The position numbers were made by a program, and so were the translations under genes. 64,000 bases of DNA, from contig CANQFB010000001.1 of the NCBI GenBank assembly GCA_947598205.1, positions 142,132-206,131 of the forward strand. The letters run 5' to 3'. This document shows, one piece after another, positions 60,591-64,000 of this stretch. Source of the stretch: an uncultured Clostridia bacterium. GTDB lineage: Bacteria > Bacillota > Clostridia > Christensenellales > Borkfalkiaceae. Below the pieces are notes generated by a model. That model was given only the letters and a program-made list of their open reading frames with translations, did no database searches and was not told the origin of the DNA. Positions within the stretch are counted from its first letter, which is position 1, and each line of letters opens with the position of its first letter.

Positions 60591-61764
60591 CGGGGCGCAG
60601 GCGGCCGCGCTTCCCCTTGCGCGGGGGAAGCGCGCGGCGCCGTTTGCGGAAAACGGGAAGGGGGATCTTCTCTTTCTCGGCGCAGTCGTCCTCCTCGCGG
60701 CGTACGGGCTCGTCGCGGTGTATTCGGCGAGCAGTTACAACGCACAGGTGCAGTACGGAGATCCCTTCTTTTTCTTCAAAAAACAGCTTGTGGGCTTCGT
60801 GCTCGGGCTTGCCGCCATGGCGGGCGTCGCCTTCTTCGACTACAGAAAACTCCGCAAATTCGGTCTTCCCGCCCTCATCCTCTCCCTTGTGTTGCTCGCG
60901 CTCGTCTTCGTGCCGGGAGTGGGGAAGTCCAACTACGGCGCAACGCGCTGGATCGGGTTCGGCGGTTTTACCGTGCAACCTTCGGAGCTCGCCAAATACG
61001 GGTTCATCCTCTTTACGGCGGGGTACTTCGCAAAAGATCCCGCGCGGCTCCGCACCTTCAAGGGGATCTTGCCCGTGCTCGGGGCGGGGATCGCGATCTG
61101 CGTCCTCATCATGCTCGAACCCAATATGTCCGTCACGATGTGCGTGGGGGCGGTCATGGTGGGCATGCTCTTCCTCGGCGGCATCAAGAAATCTTCGCTC
61201 GCGATCATCTGCATCCCCGTGATCTTTCTCGTTCCCGTGCTCATTCTCGCAGAGCCTTACCGCCTGCGCCGCCTCTCCGCCTTTATGGACCCGTGGGCTT
61301 CCCCGCAGGAGGAGGGCTACCAGCTCATCCAATCGCTCTACGCCCTCGGAAACGGGAATTTTTTCGGGACGGGCCTCTTCCGCTCCCGTCAAAAGTACCG
61401 CTTTCTTCCCTTCTCGGAGAGCGATTTTATTCTCTCCGTCATCGCGGAAGAGACGGGCTTTTTCGGGGTCTTATTGCTCTTTTTCGTCATCGGGTTCATC
61501 GTCTACAGGGGGATGCGCATCGCCAACGCATGCGATAATTTCTACGGCTATATGCTCTCCGCGGGAATAACGCTCGCCTTTGCGGTCCAGTCCTGTTTGA
61601 ACGCCCTCGTCGTAAGCGGGTGTATCCCGCCGACGGGTCTGCCGCTCCCGCTCATCTCGGCGGGGAATACCTCCCTCGTCGTGACCATGGCGGGGATGGG
61701 GCTCGTCTATGCCGTCTCAAGGCACAACGGCAAGAAAAAATTCATAGGATATACTACGAAGTAG
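60565..61764 (+). CDS. ftsW: SEDS glycosyltransferase FtsW
   Basis: 399 residues, about ten helices after a basic N-terminal tail. SEDS marks: LVAVYSASSYNAQ, ATRWIGFGGFTVQPSELAKY, SESDFILSVIAEETGFFG and a late LPLPLISAGNTSLVVTMAGM. It polymerises septal glycan with the class B PBP upstream. The start overlaps the murD end. Confidence 0.95.
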   Translation: MMRRKSSNSGAQAAALPLARGKRAAPFAENGKGDLLFLGAVVLLAAYGLVAVYSASSYNAQVQYGDPFFFFKKQLVGFVLGLAAMAGVAFFDYRKLRKFGLPALILSLVLLALVFVPGVGKSNYGATRWIGFGGFTVQPSELAKYGFILFTAGYFAKDPARLRTFKGILPVLGAGIAICVLIMLEPNMSVTMCVGAVMVGMLFLGGIKKSSLAIICIPVIFLVPVLILAEPYRLRRLSAFMDPWASPQEEGYQLIQSLYALGNGNFFGTGLFRSRQKYRFLPFSESDFILSVIAEETGFFGVLLLFFVIGFIVYRGMRIANACDNFYGYMLSAGITLAFAVQSCLNALVVSGCIPPTGLPLPLISAGNTSLVVTMAGMGLVYAVSRHNGKKKFIGYTTK

Positions 61765-61767
61765 AAA

Positions 61768-61808
61768 GAATACGGACGCCCGACCTCTCGGGTTTTTCCG
61801 TATTTTCC
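61768..61808 (+). terminator. Terminator or attenuator between ftsW and murA
   Basis: Inner stem CCCGA/TCGGG followed by TTTTT, enclosed by outer arms AATACGGA/TCCGTATT. It may lower murA expression relative to upstream genes. Confidence 0.6.
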
Positions 61809-61829
61809 GAAATACATAAGGAGAGACCT

Positions 61830-63086
61830 ATGGATAAATTTGTGATAGACGGCGGGAGGAGACTCTTCGGGGAACTTCGCGCGCAATCCGCGAAGAATTC
61901 CGTCTTGCCCCTCCTCGCCGCTTCTATTTTGACGGAACAGCGGGTGACGATCTGCGGCGTGCCCATGATCTCTGACGTCGCCTGTATGGCGCAGATCCTG
62001 CGCGAGATCGGCGCGGAAGTCCTCTTTCAGGGGGAGAACGCGGTCATCGACAGCGCGAATGCGACCGAACACCGCATCTCGTCTGCCTTGACGAAGGAAC
62101 TCCGCTCCTCCGTCTTCATGCTCGGCGCGCTCCTGTCCCGCTTCCGCCGCGCGGCGTGCGCCTATCCCGGGGGATGCGACATCGGGCTGAGGCCCATCGA
62201 CCTTCACCTCAACGCCTTAAAGCGCATGGACGTGAGCATCGAAGAGCGGGACGGGTATATCCTCTGCGCGTGCGACCGCCTCAAGGGGGCGGACATCGTG
62301 CTCGACTTTCCCAGCGTGGGAGCGACGGAGAACATTCTCCTCGCGGCCGCCCTTGCGGAGGGGAGGACGACGATCGAGGGCGCGGCGAAGGAACCGGAGA
62401 TCGTCGATCTCCAGAATTTTTTGAACGCCATGGGAGCGAAGATCGTCGGTGCGGGGACGGATACCGTCGTGATCGAGGGCGTGAAGAAACTCCACGGCGC
62501 GGAGTTTCGCCCCATAAAAGACCGCATCGAGGCAGGGACGTACCTTCTCGCCTGCGCCGTCTGCGGGGGCGAAGTGGAGGTGGAGGGCGTTCGGCCCGAC
62601 TGCCTCGGATTACTTTTACATAAATTACACGAAAACGGTTGCAAAATCCATACAAAAAATGATAAAATAAGGATAACGAGTTGCGGCCGCCTCAAGTGCA
62701 ACAGGCGGATCGAGACGATGCCCTTCCCGGGCTTTCCCACCGATCTCCAAGCGCAGGCGACGGCGCTCAACGCCTCTGCGGAGGGATGCGCGCTCATCGT
62801 GGAAAATCTCTTCGAGACGCGTTACAAGTATGTGCCCGAACTCAGGCGCATGGGCGCGGATATCGAAGTCAACGGCAGGAACGCCTTCGTAAGGGGCATC
62901 CCCCGCCTGCACGGAGCGACGGTGAGTTGCGGGGATCTGCGCGGCGGTGCCGCCCTCGTCATTGCGGCGCTCGGCGCGGAAGGGGTGAGCGATGTGCTCG
63001 ACCTTTCCCATCTCGACAGGGGCTATTCGGGCTTGAGCGAAAATCTGAAAAATCTCGGCGCAAAGATCAAGCGCGTACGCGTGTGA
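61830..63086 (+). CDS. murA: UDP-GlcNAc 1-carboxyvinyltransferase MurA
   Basis: 418 residues from ATG 61830 (AAGGAGAG upstream). N-terminal AKNSVLPLLAASIL, the catalytic cysteine in YPGGCDIGLRPIDLHL (the fosfomycin target), and PDRIEAGT-like KDRIEAGTYLLA. First committed step of peptidoglycan synthesis. 18 bases before ftsQ. Confidence 0.95.
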   Translation: MDKFVIDGGRRLFGELRAQSAKNSVLPLLAASILTEQRVTICGVPMISDVACMAQILREIGAEVLFQGENAVIDSANATEHRISSALTKELRSSVFMLGALLSRFRRAACAYPGGCDIGLRPIDLHLNALKRMDVSIEERDGYILCACDRLKGADIVLDFPSVGATENILLAAALAEGRTTIEGAAKEPEIVDLQNFLNAMGAKIVGAGTDTVVIEGVKKLHGAEFRPIKDRIEAGTYLLACAVCGGEVEVEGVRPDCLGLLLHKLHENGCKIHTKNDKIRITSCGRLKCNRRIETMPFPGFPTDLQAQATALNASAEGCALIVENLFETRYKYVPELRRMGADIEVNGRNAFVRGIPRLHGATVSCGDLRGGAALVIAALGAEGVSDVLDLSHLDRGYSGLSENLKNLGAKIKRVRV

Positions 63087-63104
63087 TCTTGGGAAGGAGT
63101 ACGA

Positions 63105-63899
63105 ATGAAGACGAGAACAAAAGTGATCTTATCGACGCTGGCCGCGCTCTTGCTTCTCGCGGCGGCGATCGCGGCGGGGCTCAATGCCGTGTTTACGGTG
63201 ACCTATGTCCGCGCCGATTTCACCACGTTCTCCGAAGAGGGAGACCGCGATGCGGAGGAGCTCAAGCAAAAGCTCGACCGTTTCGTCGGGAAGAGCACGA
63301 CCTTCCTCGATCTCGGAGAGATCGAAAAGACGGTGAAAGAATATCCCCACTTTTCCATCCTTTCCCTTGGCAAAAAGTTTCCCGCCACCGTGGAGATCTC
63401 GCTCGCCGAACGCAGGGAGGAATACGCCTTTTGCGCGGAGGACGGAAGTTTTACCTTCCTCGACGAGGAGGGGAGATTTTTGACGGAGGGCAACCAAGAT
63501 ACCCTCAACCGCTCGGGCGGGCAGAATATTCTCCTCAAGGGGTTCTCGCTCTCCGTGGCGGAGACGGGCGAAGCGGAGGGCGAATATTTCGCAGATCTTC
63601 TCACCGTCATGGGCGAATTTGCGAAGGTCCTCCCCGAGGTCCGCGTCAACGTCGTCTCCGTCGAGCTCGATCTCGGCACGACGGATCTGAATTTTGTCAC
63701 ATTCCGCATCAGGATGAAGGAAGGCGTCGTCATCGTCATCAGGACGCCTTTCCTCCGCGCCGCCGAGAAGGCGGCCATGGCCGCCGCATCCTATAACGCC
63801 CTCGGCGACGAGGAGCGGCTTTACGGCTTCATCACGGTTTTCGAGACGGCGGAGGGAGAACTTCGCAGCGTCTATGTGCGAAGCGATCTTTTCTCATAA
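63105..63899 (+). CDS. ftsQ: Division protein FtsQ/DivIB
   Basis: 264 residues. One membrane anchor (about 8-30), then a POTRA region (VRADFTTFSEEGDRDAEELK, IEKTVKEYPHFSIL, FPATVEISLAERR) and the FtsQ domain. It joins FtsL and FtsB at the septum. Last gene of the cluster, with a strong terminator behind. Confidence 0.9.
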   Translation: MKTRTKVILSTLAALLLLAAAIAAGLNAVFTVTYVRADFTTFSEEGDRDAEELKQKLDRFVGKSTTFLDLGEIEKTVKEYPHFSILSLGKKFPATVEISLAERREEYAFCAEDGSFTFLDEEGRFLTEGNQDTLNRSGGQNILLKGFSLSVAETGEAEGEYFADLLTVMGEFAKVLPEVRVNVVSVELDLGTTDLNFVTFRIRMKEGVVIVIRTPFLRAAEKAAMAAASYNALGDEERLYGFITVFETAEGELRSVYVRSDLFS

Positions 63900-63912
63900 A
63901 TGGCTCTTAAGG

Positions 63913-63939
63913 AAAACACCCGCAAGTCGGGTGTTTTTT
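63913..63939 (+). terminator. Terminator of the cell-wall cluster
   Basis: AAAACACCCG/CGGGTGTTTT around CAAGT, plus extra T. Confidence 0.9.
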
Positions 63940-63970
63940 CATGCCCGTGTGAAATAATTCATGCAAGTTC

Positions 63971-64000
63971 TTGACATGGGGGGCCCGTGTTTGCTATAAT
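63971..64000 (+). promoter_or_regulatory. Promoter at the right edge
   Basis: TTGACA, 18-base spacer, TATAAT; the gene it drives lies outside. Confidence 0.8.

Overview
The window reads as a chromosome segment of an anaerobic, GC-rich member of the Clostridia. Supporting genes are an NfnAB-type bifurcating transhydrogenase, DUF4364 and TSCPD proteins, a YtxC-like protein upstream of thrS, a CwlD-type amidase, a single-chain Fe-S serine dehydratase and BspA-type leucine-rich surface proteins. MurE carries the DNPR motif, so the peptidoglycan is probably of the meso-diaminopimelate type. An affiliation near the Christensenellales is a guess from gene style only. I saw no tRNA, rRNA, CRISPR array, prophage or insertion sequence.

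Layout. 1-4.8 kb: an accessory block with a truncated cardiolipin synthase, a frameshifted condensation-domain gene, an acetyltransferase, a lysine-rich repeat protein and a divergent TetR regulator; two copies of one 40-bp operator-like element tie it together. 4.9-7.3 kb: a HAD phosphatase, a small membrane protein and serine dehydratase. 7.3-10 kb: a leucine-rich lipoprotein behind a structured, terminator-ended leader, with dispersed repeats on both sides. 10-16.3 kb: TSCPD and DUF4364 genes, a Nudix hydrolase, an ECF S component with coaX and hom, and an ATP-grasp ligase. 16.3-22.4 kb: a repeat mosaic, leuS, a ytxC-like gene and T-box-controlled thrS. 22.7-23.9 kb: a second copy of the structured leader, in front of a zinc-ribbon/leucine-rich membrane protein. 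23.9-26.9 kb: infC-rpmI-rplT with its autoregulatory leader, an rRNA methyltransferase and yebC. 27-35.6 kb: a Nudix gene, a large surface protein, a degenerate nitrilase, degV divergent from nfnAB, and cwlD. 35.6-41 kb: an acyl-ACP thioesterase, cysteine desulfurase and thiI, and a class A PBP. 41-49.6 kb: sir2-miaB-mutS-mutL-miaA and a YnbB-like enzyme, mostly with overlapping ends. 49.8-52.8 kb: an SPFH operon, rpsT and murI. 52.8-63.9 kb: the division and cell-wall cluster mraZ-rsmH-ftsL-ftsI/spoVD-murE-mraY-murD-ftsW-murA-ftsQ.

The most interesting material is non-coding. First, two leaders (9388-9527 minus; 22722-22866 plus) share one architecture: a sigma-A promoter, a 12-bp closing stem, a conserved hairpin loop and an intrinsic terminator whose loop can pair with a short upstream segment, the pairing being preserved by different bases in each copy. 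Both precede genes for BspA-type leucine-rich proteins, which makes a candidate undescribed cis-regulatory RNA. Second, a 20-bp motif occurs four times. Third, dispersed repeats sit at gene 3' ends and twice supply the stop codon. Fourth, paired operators lie upstream of the TetR-linked genes and in the degV/nfnAB region. Fifth, ftsI/spoVD may start at an AUA codon.
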